A stretch of DNA of 64,000 nt from Podocnemis expansa (Eukaryota > Chordata > Testudines > Podocnemididae), in the NCBI GenBank assembly GCA_007922195.1, contig ML682005.1, forward strand, positions 31,880,777 to 31,944,776, written 5' to 3'. Each line of letters starts with the position of its first letter. Position 1 is the stretch's first letter. This document shows, one piece after another, positions 1-10,281 of this stretch. The notes under the pieces were generated by a model. That model searched no databases, was not told the DNA's origin, and saw only the letters and a list, made by a program, of their open reading frames with translations. The translations under genes and the position numbers were made by a program.

Positions 1-660
1 GGATCAAATTTTAAAAGAGGGAAGATGTAAGTTTTATGACTGTGTATGCAAACTGCACCAGAATGCTAGTTTTGTGTTTAAATGCATTGCTCATGAGGAT
101 TGAAGAACTTCATAGTAACTTCTACTTAAGGAAGAAAAAAAAAAAAAAGCATGATACTCTTTATTTCCCATAGAGCACCCTGGCAGATGATGGTTTTCAC
201 TGTTTTGACAATGCATAACCTGTTTAAATTCTCACAAAAATAATAAAAATGTGGCAGACTTGGAGCATGTGCTAAGTATATGAATGATTTGCTGAATCTG
301 GTATTAAAAGCAAACAAGGAAATATGTAAAACAGAGTTGACGGTGAAACTTATATTTTATTTTTGTTTTATTATACTTAACGTTTGAACTTCAGAAAATT
401 TGCACCTAAGATACCAACACAAACATGAATTCTATCCTCTCCCACTGTCGCTGAAGTCATTATTACCCCTTCTTACTCACTGCTTTTCCATGAATGGGAA
501 CACAAATCTTTACTATTCCCCTAAAAAACTCTCTATATTTGGTGTAAGGAATAGTATAGTATCCCTTTGAATAATTTGAGTCTTTTCATGGTGATCATAG
601 TTGTCTATGTTTTAGAAGCTCCCAGAAACCAGTCAGAGCAACCATGTATTTATAAGTTCC
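1..660. other. 5' flank of DOK6, nothing recognised
   Basis: AT-rich DNA with a short A run near 130-146. I see no coding region, RNA gene or clear repeat boundary. The short open frames here lack any recognisable domain. Confidence 0.5.
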
Positions 661-870
661 AACGGGGCAGTTGTGTTAGTCTAGGTCAGCAAAAGAAGCA
701 AGGAGTCCTGTGGCACTTAAAAACTAACAGATTTATTTATCGCATGAGCTTTTGTGGGAGAAAATTCCACTTCAACAGACACTGATGAAGTGGGATTTAC
801 TCCCATGAAAGCTCCTGCAATAAATAAGTCTGTTAGTCTTTAAGTGCTACAGGACTCCTTTCTTCTTTTT
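661..870. repeat. Foldback (palindromic) miniature element, copy A
   Basis: The left half begins near 'aaggagtcctgtggcac' (about 699-715). The right half ends with the inverse, 'gtgctacaggactcctt' (about 845-861). The inner parts also pair, as 'actaacagattta' against 'taaataagtctgttagt'. The left outer flank 'gttagtctag' matches the outer arm of the copy at 44384-44624. The whole unit is a long imperfect hairpin with no coding capacity. Related copies lie at 25216, 44384 and 57811. I recall such sequences as abundant in turtle genomes, but I cannot assign the transposase family. Confidence 0.75.
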
Positions 871-879
871 CATATATTT

Positions 880-3430
880 GTAGTTAGGCTTTGCACGTTT
901 ATGTGTAGTTAACAAATACAGTTATTGAGATTTTTCATATGGTTTCTTCAAATTGTTATCCTTGTACGAAGCGCAAAAGACACAAGTGGCTTTTGATATG
1001 GCAAAACCACAACAAGGAGAGAGCTGAACCCACCCTACTCCACCCTCCTGATAAAAGCCAGAGATTACATCTTAATCACCACAACAGTCCAAGATCAACC
1101 TGCCCTCTGCTACATTCATCATCCAGTATATGTCAGAGGACTCCACTGAATACCTACCTAACCTTCTGATGGAAGCCAGGAACAACCTCTTGGAACAAAT
1201 TAGAGGCCTATCCTGTTTACCATATACTTGCCAGGGCGGGGGGGGGGGGAGATACAGGCTTTGCAGTATAGTCTAAATGAGCCAATAATACACATGAATG
1301 CAAATTTGAATGGCAAAAAATGTTGCAGCTTTTCAATGTGGTGCATGCAGAAGACATGATTGTTCTATTTCACACCATCACCAGCAGATTTATGTTCATG
1401 GCAAATTGGTACTTTATGCAGAATTGCAGATGAGGGAGTACAATACCAAGGCAACAATTAGATCTAAATGTAAATACTACAGCTTTCAAATTATTAGCTT
1501 TTCAAAATAACAACTTAGTCTCATTTGCCTTTAAGGAAAACATATTTTCAACCTCTGCACTATCATAAAGAGGTTTATTTGTTTTAATTTGAGAATACTG
1601 AAGAACCTGAAAGTGCATTTGGAGACAATCATTCAGTATTCCTATTCAGTGTCAATTTCCAGCTACCTGCTAAACTTGCACCTCATAATTCTGTTCTAAA
1701 GCAGCAAAGAGGGAAGGGAAATCCACAACCTCTCAGCTCTGCTATAAGCAGATGGAAAGCTCCCTCTCCTTTCTGGCTCATACAGTGAGAGGTCTCCATC
1801 CTGTTTCAGGTTGATTTAACTTCTGCATACAATGATATTCCTTAACCATTCATGAGTCCATATGGGATTATTAATGGGATTTTAAATGGAAAGTACCAGA
1901 AAATCATTCATTTTATGCCAGAGGTTCTTGCTGAGATGAGCAGACTGTTGACAAAGGCAAGTGTAGCAATACCTGTTTTCTGTCTGAAAAATATTTATAT
2001 TTAGTCCCAACATTACTAAATGAGTCAGGGATTTACCATCCCTGATAGTGCTCACCTTTCACCTACGGGCAAAATTTCTGTTTCATTTATACTTTGGAGA
2101 TGGATGGAACTGGTATGTTTTGAAGCAGCTCTGACAAAGAATAGTGTTTTTCTGAAAAAAACTTTCTCTTCATGGCTTAACTGGACTTTCTAAGGGCCTG
2201 TCTATGCAGACACTTCATGAGGCAACAAGCTTGGGTGCAAATATACAGTGCAGTTCATTACAGTTTCTGTAATTTAAACAGCTGCTAGTCTCTTTTGGTC
2301 AAATCTTTTATTTAATCTGTCCTAAGGCATCTTGAAAAGACTTCTGGGAATAAACAAATCCCATTTTTCTTGAATCCTGGAAGATTTTGGTATGGAATAA
2401 CCCTACATTCAAAACTAAGAAGAAATATCTTTTTGTCTAGAGGAGGGGAATAAAGTCACATTACCTCCGTGTCAGTTTTGTTATAAAGATCCAGGAAGCT
2501 AAACAGTGCATTTAACAAATATGATACTATACTTTTAGTGTCCTGTACATTAACTTTTTTTACTTGAAAATGTTGAAATTGGAAATAATTTAAAGTAGAA
2601 AAAGGAAATTATAGAAAAGTGTACTTGTGATCTCACCTTAAAAGCACATTTTGAATTTGCAGTATATATCTATACCATACTGTAAATTCCTCATAAATAA
2701 AGCCTGTTTGACTGCAAATAGCAATTTTTTAGTAGAAAAGGTTGAAACTTTCATTTAGCCTATTATAATCCTCTGTCTTCTTTCACATACAATATTATAA
2801 CCCCTCCCTTCATATTTTCAATCTGCTAATGATGTGTGTCTTTTCTGTCTATAGCTTTGCTCCATCCTGGATTTGCACAAACCTAAAACAACCGCAAGTA
2901 CATCAATCATAGTTGTTTTTATTCACATCTTCAAAATATAATCTAACAATATTGCATAAATCGTTCTGTGCTAGATCTGCCTCAAGGAGCATTATGATTA
3001 AAGACATGTTTATCATTGCTGAGGGTGCAGTACCGATGTGCATGGTACAATGTGGAATTTCATTTCTCAAGCTCAAATGGACTTGCACTTTATTTTTTGT
3101 TGGTTGTTTAAAAAGTTAGTTTTATTGGTGCAATGATCCAGAGTGTTTGGCAATGGGAATCAATGGGCATTCCTAAATGACTTAACTCCCTCCCCCCCAT
3201 CCGTGTGTCAATTTTTCCAGTGGAGCCTGATCTCAGCCTCTCTTTCTGCATGTGATCACTGATACCTGTGCTTTTTGGATAACATGGGTCATAAATATTC
3301 ACCGGAGTCACTTTGAACTAAATGTTTGAGGTTTTCAAATCATTTTAGCCACAGGCTATCCAGCTCTGTTTCCTTTCAGTGGATGATGGCGTTGCTCAGT
3401 CCCCTGTGTGGATTGAAAAGTTTCAACCAG
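880..3430. other. 5' flank of DOK6, no gene recognised
   Basis: AT-rich sequence with a G run at about 1238-1250 and an isolated 'gggcctgtctatgcagac' at about 2195, which resembles one end of a miniature element. A slightly richer stretch at 1000-1200 could be an eroded retroelement, but no frame holds a recognisable motif. No promoter element or conserved exon is visible. Confidence 0.4.
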
Positions 3431-3433
3431 AGT

Positions 3434-3885
3434 GAGTTTCTCTTGCCTGTCACTGTTTGCAGGATCTGCTCCTACCACAAGTGCACGAAAACACTTTTTC
3501 AGTTCACGTAAATTGTCATAAGTATGTCCATGAGAAACTGTGCAGGAACTTCTGCTTACAAGGAGTATGCACATGAGTTTCTCTTGCCTGTCAGTGTTTG
3601 CAGGATCTGCTCCTACCACAAGTGCACCAAAACACTTTTTCAGTTCATGTAAATCAAGGGTCTCAAATTCAAATCACCATGAGGGCCTCATGGGGGCTAG
3701 TACATTAGCCCAAGGGCTGCACCTCTGAAACCTTTTCAAACAATGATTGTGTTGTTGCAGGCCACAGGAAATAACTTTAGGAGCTCCATATGGCCCATGG
3801 GCTACGAGTTTGAGACCCCTGATGTAAATTGTCATAACTATGTCCACATGAAACCATGCAGGACCTTCTGCTTACAGGAGTCTGC
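3434..3885. repeat. 141-bp tandem duplication interrupted by a hAT element
   Basis: Copy 1 is 3434-3574. Copy 2 starts at 3575 and repeats it closely: both begin 'gagtttctcttgcctgtca' and contain 'ggatctgctcctaccacaag'. Copy 2 is split at 3654 by a 167-bp hAT miniature element and resumes at 3830 with 'tgtcataactatgtcca', which copy 1 has as 'tgtcataagtatgtcca'. The unit has no recognised coding content. Confidence 0.85.
3655..3821. mobile_element. hAT-type miniature element (167 bp)
   Basis: The ends are inverted: left 'caagggtctcaaattc', right 'gagtttgagacccctg'. An exact 8-bp target duplication, 'atgtaaat', flanks it at 3647-3654 and 3822-3829. An 8-bp duplication and ends of the CAGGGGTCTCAAA type are typical of hAT elements. 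It is non-autonomous because there is no room for a transposase. Confidence 0.9.
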
Positions 3886-3944
3886 GCATGGGTCCTTATT
3901 GTACAATTCCTTAAGCAGATGAAGGAAAGCTTGTCACAAATTGA

Positions 3945-4010
3945 GCACTATAGCTATTTATAGCCATGGCGTTGCACTTATTGGGCTAAGCACTGCACAA
4001 ACATAGGATG
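3945..4010 (+). repeat. MIR/CORE-SINE-like fragment
   Basis: The stretch 'attgggctaagcactgca' followed by 'caaacatagg' resembles the tail segment of MIR-like SINEs, in which 'ttgtgctaggcactgtacaa' is typical. Similar scraps occur at 20318 and 25315. It is short and diverged. Confidence 0.4.
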
Positions 4011-4030
4011 GCTTGTGCCATCAACCATTT

Positions 4031-4190
4031 CAGAGGCTTTCAACCTTTCCGGACTAGTGAGCCCCATTCAGGAGTCTGATTTGTGGTTCCACCTCACTTA
4101 CAAAGAACGGGCTTACAAACCCCACCATAAATACCCAAAGGCATTACAGCAGGCTATTACTGAAAAATTGCTTACCTTCTCATTTTTTTT
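4031..4190. repeat. Single end of a hAT-like element
   Basis: 'cagaggctttcaaccttt' at 4031 resembles the CAGTGGTTCTCAACC end of the hAT miniature elements elsewhere in this window. I could not find the opposite end or a target duplication, so it is called a fragment only. Confidence 0.35.
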
Positions 4191-4684
4191 TACCTTATAA
4201 TTGTAAAAGAAATCCACTGGCATACAACCACTGTACTTACAATTCAGGGAACAGACTACAGAGAAGCAGGAAGAAGTCATTGCCTGTAGAAAACGATAGT
4301 TTGCACTGACTTCACTAGTGCTTTTTCTGTCGCTTGTGAGAAAATCAGGCGCACATCTAGCTGAGCCCGATGCACCCCTTGCAAGCTGGCGGAGCAGTAC
4401 AGCTCTAACGACATGAGCCAGAGGGAAGAGCAGGGCTTATTTCCCTTAATACCCGGCAAGGGGCAAAAGCAGCCCCCCTGCTCTCCTGCTCCCCACCAGC
4501 GAGCCGGGGACCCCGTGCCTTGCTGGGGGGGTGGCAAAGGGCTGGGCGAGCGGAGAGGCGCCCTAACTCCCCCCCGGGGAGCTCAGGAGGTGGAGCGCGC
4601 GCGGCAGCGCTGCCTTCCCCGCCTCCGCCGGCTGCTGAGGTGTGAGGAGCCGGTGCCCGCCCCCCCCCCCGGCGGCGCGGGCGG

Positions 4685-5140
4685 ATGGTGCGGTCCAGCC
4701 AGCTGTGCGGGCGGCACCGAGGGATGCGGGCGGCGGCGGCGACCACGGCAGCAGGTCCGGGGGGGGGGCGCCGAGCCGGCGGAGGAGCGCGGCTGCAGGC
4801 AGTAGCGGCGGCGGCCGCCTCTCCCGCTGGAAGGGAGCCGCAGCGCGGACGCTGCCCGGGGGAAGAGGCGGCGGCCGGCCATGGCCTCCAACTTCAACGA
4901 CATCGTCAAGCAGGGCTACGTGAAAATCCGCAGCAGGAAGCTGGGGGTGAGCGAGCCGCGCGCCGCGGCGGGGACCGGGCTCTGCCTCAACGGCCGCCTC
5001 AGGCCAGGGGCGCGCCCCGCGCGCGGAGAGGCGGTTGGCAGCCGCCTGATGAGGAATGGGGGCAGGGCAGTGGGGGAGAAGGGGAGCCAGGGGCTTGTGC
5101 AGCTCTAGAGAGGGGAGCCTGGCACAAGATGCTCTCATGA
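4685..5140 (+). other. Possible overlapping upstream ORF of DOK6
   Basis: Two in-frame ATG codons at 4685 and 4724 precede the DOK6 ATG and lie in a different frame. The frame stays open past 4881 and past the splice donor at 4947. If transcription starts upstream of 4685, scanning ribosomes would meet these ATGs first, and the uORF would overlap the start of the main CDS. The peptide is Arg/Ala/Gly-rich and looks like GC-driven chance, so any effect would be through translation control, not through the product. Confidence 0.3.
4881..4946 (+). CDS. DOK6: DOK6, docking protein 6, exon 1 (partial CDS)
   Basis: The exon encodes MASNFNDIVKQGYVKIRSRK followed by LG, 22 residues in phase 0, and is followed at once by the donor GTGAGC at 4947. 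The start sits in a strong context (ggccATGg). This is the N-terminal edge of the pleckstrin-homology domain of the DOK4/5/6 subfamily. The Lys residues in 'YVKIRSRK' fit DOK6; DOK5, as I recall it, has Arg at these places. DOK6 is a membrane-associated adaptor that binds phosphorylated receptor tyrosine kinases such as RET through a PTB domain and promotes neurite outgrowth (family knowledge). The PH remainder, the PTB domain and the tail must lie on later exons beyond this window. DOK5 or DOK4 are less likely alternatives. Confidence 0.88.
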
Positions 5141-5469
5141 GCTCCCTTCCAGCGCCCCAAGCCCGAGCGTGCACGGCCAAAACTTCCCCCGCTCGGGCTG
5201 CTTCACACCTGCGGCTCCCCAGCCGAAATCCGGCTCCCTTGCGGCGCCCGAGCCATCTGCTGAGGAAGCTGCGGCGGGGCGAGCTCGCGGGAGGGAAACG
5301 GGGGATCCGGCTCGTTTCGCGCACGTGTTGGTAGCAAGGCGGGGGCTTGGAGTGAATGGGGGCCACGGCTGACTTCTGGTCGCTGCCAGGGTGGGAGAAT
5401 TAACTTCTGGGGCGGCTTCAGGTGGAGTTGACACTCCAGTGAGTCGGAGCAGAAGCCCATTGGGGTGCT

Positions 5470-5600
5470 CAGAAAGGAGGCGAATGGTAGGGTGGGAAGG
5501 GAGCTCATGAGATCATCTAGGCCAACCCCCTGGGCTTTGAACCCGGGACTTTCTGCATGTGAAGCAGGTGTGCTAGAGCAGACCCGCCCTGGTAAGGGGC
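5470..5600 (-). repeat. tRNA-derived SINE with CR1-like tail
   Basis: On the minus strand, 'gcttcacatgcagaaag' followed by 'cccgggttcaaagccc' resembles the anticodon arm and T arm (B box) of a tRNA, closest to tRNA-Val(CAC). It is followed by 'ggcctagatgatctcatgag' and 'ctcccttcc', the 3' tail typical of CR1 LINEs. A tRNA head joined to a CR1 tail matches known turtle polymerase III SINEs (family knowledge). Ends are approximate and the A box is unclear. Confidence 0.6.
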
Positions 5601-7556
5601 TGGGGAGCCCTGAAAGCGAGGGGAATTTCAGGCAAGCAAACTGTGTGTCGCTTGGGCAGCTGCTGAGCTGGGGCGGTTGTGTCTGGCGGATGGACAGACA
5701 GACACAGCAGAGGGCAAGGAGTAAGGTGCAGCCTCAGGTCCCAGTTCTCATCCAAGTGACTTTTTCTTTAAAGGCAGCCTGAGCTGCCTTCCTCTAACGA
5801 TCCCTTTCCCCCCCTCACCTGAAAGCCGGATAAGGGAGAGACCATGTGAAATCCCCAGTTCTACAAGTAGCTAGAAGCTTTATCGCACTGCTATTTATCT
5901 CTTCCCCCCAGATGCTATGCTTAGCTTGCAGCCCTGGTGTACAGAACAATGGGAATAATCACAAATTGACCTTTGGAGCACTTTGCTGTCTTGCCAGGGT
6001 TTAGTAATCCCAAAAGGACACAGCAGAGTTTAGTTGGAATCCTACCTACAGCCGGCTCCTGTAGTAGCTTTCACAAGGGAAATGTTAGGGAAGTGATTTT
6101 AAGTCCAGTGAGCAAGAACACCTATTGCTCTTTGATTCTGTTGTTCCAGTCTCTTCCGGGCGGCATCATGAATTTTTGGGCTGAATGTTAGTTTGTGCCA
6201 CGAGGCAATCTCTGACCTTTAGTGGCATCTGTCAGATTTTCCTGGATTAGTACTATTAGTATAAGAGCCAGATCCAAAGTAATGAAAAGACTGAATGCAG
6301 GCAATGTCATAGCAGGCAGAACTGTCCTGTTGACTTACGACTGAAAATAATTGGCAGTACCTTAAATATGTCAAATAACAAATTTAAAAAAAAAGAGTAT
6401 GTGCAATAAGCATGCAGTGTCTGCATGTTAGCAGGCGTCACACAAGATTAAAGTGAACTTCTACGAGTGACATATATGAAGACAGTAATTTCATCACATA
6501 GTTTATATTGTTTGAAGTTCTTTTAAAGATGTAAATCTGCTTTGTAACCAATAACGTTAAGGCACTTTTTGAAACTACATTCACATTATTCATGGTAGAT
6601 AGGGCTGTTGGCTTGGCTGCTGTTCAGCGGGGAGGCAGGATAGACAATCTCTACCCTCTCTGGAAAATTGTCTCCTGTTGACAAAATGTAGGGGTTGAGA
6701 GTATGAACTGCACAAGTTCAGATAGATGGTAGTATAAGCTTATAGCTGAAAAACAGGGATGCTGATAAGAATAAACATATCACATATAATGTATAAATGG
6801 GTATTATTGTGTAAAAACTAATATAAAAATTCATCCCAGAAGCTGTGGTCCATAGCTCATCAGATTCCAGCCTGCCTGGATTTTTTTAAATGAATGCAAA
6901 TTTTATTCACAAAGTGAAACATTAAAGATTCAGATTTCTTTCCTAATGTAAAAGTATATTTCCAAGTGAACCAGAGAGTCTGATTGTACAGTTAACCTTC
7001 ATGATGTATACAAACGCCTGTCTTCCTGTAGGTGAATAAAGCCTCTTCAGTGGATGGTTGTAATAATATAAGTTTTCTCATCATCCAAGAAAACAAATCA
7101 TGAAATAGAGGATCCAGATGTTGGAACTTGTTGCCTAGATAATTCTGAAATACCTGAAGATCAAAAATTCTTAAATTCTCTATTATAAGGTCTAAATTGT
7201 GAGAACGGTCTGTAAAAATAGATCAGAACCTGAAGAGTCCTGCTTGCTAATGCCAAACCCGAGCTATAAAACTACTGCTACCCTCTAGGCAGGTGGCCAA
7301 CCCATTACAGAGGTTCTTCCAGTGCTTTGCTGTATTCAGTATTGTTTCATGGATGAGTGAGCCCTGGCTGGGAACCAAACTAAAGATACTGTGATCTAAT
7401 GCAACCTGTGGAGTGACAGTCAGATGTTCAGTTGAGTGAACTAGTGCTACAGTATAAGTGGAGACAGTGTAATTCATGTTTGTGTAATAAGTTAATCTTA
7501 GGTTTGAAGTGAAATTTTGGAACAATATGTAGTTTCTAGAAACACAAGCTCTCTGT
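5601..7556. other. Intron 1, nothing recognised
   Basis: The GC-rich shoulder of the CpG island gives way to AT-rich DNA. No exon, RNA gene or bounded repeat could be recognised. Confidence 0.45.
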
Positions 7557-7885
7557 GGCAATGTCTACATTAGCCAAGCTTAGTCCAAACTAAGAAGTTT
7601 TGAGCTTAGTTCAAACTAACCATAACTTTTTAGTTCAAATTAACTGTACGTTCTAGTTTGAACTAACGCTTAGTTCAAACTAGGAATGTGTGGTTAGTTT
7701 GAACTAATGGCTTAGTGCAATCTTCTTCGGTTTGAACTAAGGCTTAGTTTGAGTCTTGCACGTGATTAGTTTGAACTAGGGAAATTTCTTAGTTCAAACT
7801 ACGCAAAGCCTAGTGTAGCCATGGGCTAAATTAGCTGGGACTAAACCTCCTTAGTCCAGACTAATTTGCCAGTGTAGACGTAGCC
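7557..7885. mobile_element. Palindromic-word miniature element 1 (329 bp)
   Basis: The ends are inverted: left 'ggcaatgtctacat', right 'gtgtagacgtagcc'. A 3-bp duplication 'tgt' flanks it (7554-7556 and 7886-7888). The interior is built from repeats of a word such as 'agttcaaact' or 'tagtttgaacta', each nearly its own reverse complement. No coding capacity. The ends resemble those of the elements at 15572 and 44937, but the internal word differs. Family not assigned. Confidence 0.8.
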
Positions 7886-7888
7886 TGT

Positions 7889-10097
7889 CACATTGTTACC
7901 GTACCTCATGAATTTCACAGTTCTTAGAAGAGATGTTTCTCTTGATGAGTGTTTTTATTATAAAATATGTTATGTGTATCACTGTTTTATTAAAAATATA
8001 TTTTGCTTTAATTCTTGATACCTTGTAGTCTTTTTAGTTCATTTGGCTAATTGCTCCATATGAATACATTTGAATTTAGATTTTGGGGTTGGACAGTTCT
8101 CCCTTCCTATAGCATTCTCCACAGCAGCATCCATTTTAAGTTGTGATTATTTTACAAGAGAATTCTAATCTTTTTCAGGAAAAGTAAAATAATTATTATT
8201 CCTTACAATCAACAGGTTTAACAATTTCATACCAAAATGATTCTTTCATATCAAAGAAAGGGCACAAATCCTACTGGACATAAACGACAAAACATCTTAC
8301 CAGAATTGTTAATGGCTTTTTATTTCACAGGGGACCTGTGTGATGTACTGATCACTTTTATTTTATCATCTTCCCACCCAATCAAATACCAGGCTAATGC
8401 TAGGCTTATGTCTTAATGTGCTTTTACGTACTTTTCTACTGTCCAGCAGTTTTCAAATTGACCCCTTTGTATACACAGTTTCTTTACACAGCTAGTAAAA
8501 ATAGCTACTTTTGAACCAGAATCAGAGACAATAATATCGCCAGAGAGAGACACCGTACCTAGAATTCAGTTTTTGTCAAAATCGGTCAACTGCCACCACA
8601 GGGAATATAATTGCAGCTGCTGCGGAAGCAGCAGGATGCGCAGGAAAGTTACCCCACTGGCTTAACCACCAAGACTAGTTCTTTTTGTTGATTTAAAATG
8701 GTTTATTTGTTTGTTTGTTTTTTAAAGGCACACCCAAAGAATTTTAGATGTCCAGCAACTTGAAGTATGGTATATTAATGTCTGTGCATGAAAATGTCCT
8801 AAAAGCATGCATAATAATTGCAGTCTTATACAAATATCTTAATTCCTAGAAATTTTGAATCTGTCATTAGTGAGGATAATTAAGGCATTATTTTTTTAAA
8901 ATCTGTATTCCCAGTGGTCTAAACACATGCGTCTTTTTGACTCTCTAACATTAGCACAGTATTTGATATTTTGCATTTCTCTAATATTGCATAACGGAAA
9001 TACCTCATTTTGCAGCCATTACACTTGACCTGTGTGACCTGCTTTTGAAATAACTTTAGTTGTAGCGTGATGTACTATTCAGATCATAATAGGTCATTCG
9101 TGTAGTTTGGAATAGAACTATGCTGCCTTTGGTTTTTTGTTTTTTTTTGGTTTTTTTGGGGGGGGTCTTTCATATTTGTGTTGTATTAAAATTCATATGA
9201 TACAATTTTACATCACACTAGCAGTGATCACAGCCTGAAACTTCCTTGTAAGGGAAAGGAGTCCTTTTGCTGTCTTGTAGTATCCTGAGCTGCAAAGATT
9301 TCATGCATTGTTGAAGTGCTGTTTCTAAGAAGGAAAACAATTTGATGTCACATTAAATAGTCTAATAAAAGGAGTATTGTATCACTTCTGCATTTTTGTT
9401 TTGATCCATTTCAACCTCTTTTGTTTCCTTCCATCTGTTAATATGTTGGATGGCCATGACCTCTTTGGTCACAATTTTTATGTATTTATTGCATGCTTTG
9501 CCCATACTACAAAAGACTTCTGCACAATGGAAATTTTCATTGAGTTTGTGAAGAAGTCCTGTTGTTTGTGTTTCCACATAGTGAGCAGAAATATTTGCTG
9601 AGTGGTTCATCATGTACTCTAATGCTGTTATCCAAAGAGAAAATTGTACCTGCCAGTCAGCCTTGACTGAGTAATAAATAACAGGTTGCTGGTAGTCAGT
9701 TAATTAAAAGTTTTAGCATTTGGCAAACTGTTTCTAACCATGGTAGTAAATCACTAAAGGTAGCTGTTCTGAAGATGAGCACAGTGCTTTCCATGCTGAT
9801 TGATTGAACGAAGTGTTAGCATTATCATGTACATGAACTAAGCTGAAGTCTGGAGCTCCTCTTGAACCATTGCAGTAAATACCTTTCAAAATGTTAATAT
9901 GTAAATAGATTTTTGACTATGAATAAGTCATGAAAATGTGCAATGCTTTAGCTTGTATAGATTGAGAACAAAAGTTCTGTGTGATAAGATGAGGTCATGC
10001 TGGATATGATGGGCATAATTGATGGTATTTCACCTAATAGGATTGCAATAGCTTATCCTGAACAAGAAGTAGCAGCTTTGTATTAGGTAGAATAGGC
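7889..10097. other. Intron 1, nothing recognised
   Basis: AT-rich. It holds simple T/G runs near 8700-8725 and 9125-9170. No exon or clear mobile element was seen. Confidence 0.45.
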
Positions 10098-10281
10098 CTG
10101 TGGTTTTCAAACTACAGGCCAGGACCCAGAACTGGGTCACAGATCCTCAGGTCCTGGGTAGCGGCACTCTCTTCTGCCGCAGCAAGACTAGAATACATTG
10201 CTGAAAGATGTAATTGTTGGGTAATGGGCATAAATGATTTTTTTCAACTGGGTCCTGGGGAAAAAAGTTTGAAAACCTCTA
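10098..10281. mobile_element. hAT-type miniature element (184 bp)
   Basis: The left end 'ctgtggttttcaaact' and right end 'agtttgaaaacctcta' are inverted. The flanking 8 bases are 'gaataggc' and 'gaaggggc', 6 of 8 identical, consistent with an old 8-bp target duplication. The centre is moderately GC-rich. Confidence 0.75.

Larger units (their letters stand above)
4480..5420. promoter_or_regulatory. CpG island / DOK6 promoter and 5' UTR
   Basis: GC content and CpG density rise sharply here, with many CCGCC and GGGCGG-like words, and fall back to AT-rich DNA on both sides. The island surrounds the DOK6 start codon at 4881. I see no TATA box near the start, as is usual for CpG-island promoters. 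The transcription start cannot be fixed from sequence alone. The long open frames on both strands here (for example 4563-5366 on the minus strand) are by-products of GC richness. Confidence 0.85.

Noticed and set aside
4563..5366. 267-codon open frame on the minus strand in the CpG island
   Set aside because: GC-rich DNA lacks stops on both strands. The frame has no domain, overlaps DOK6 exon 1 in antisense, and is full of low-complexity Pro/Arg/Ala.
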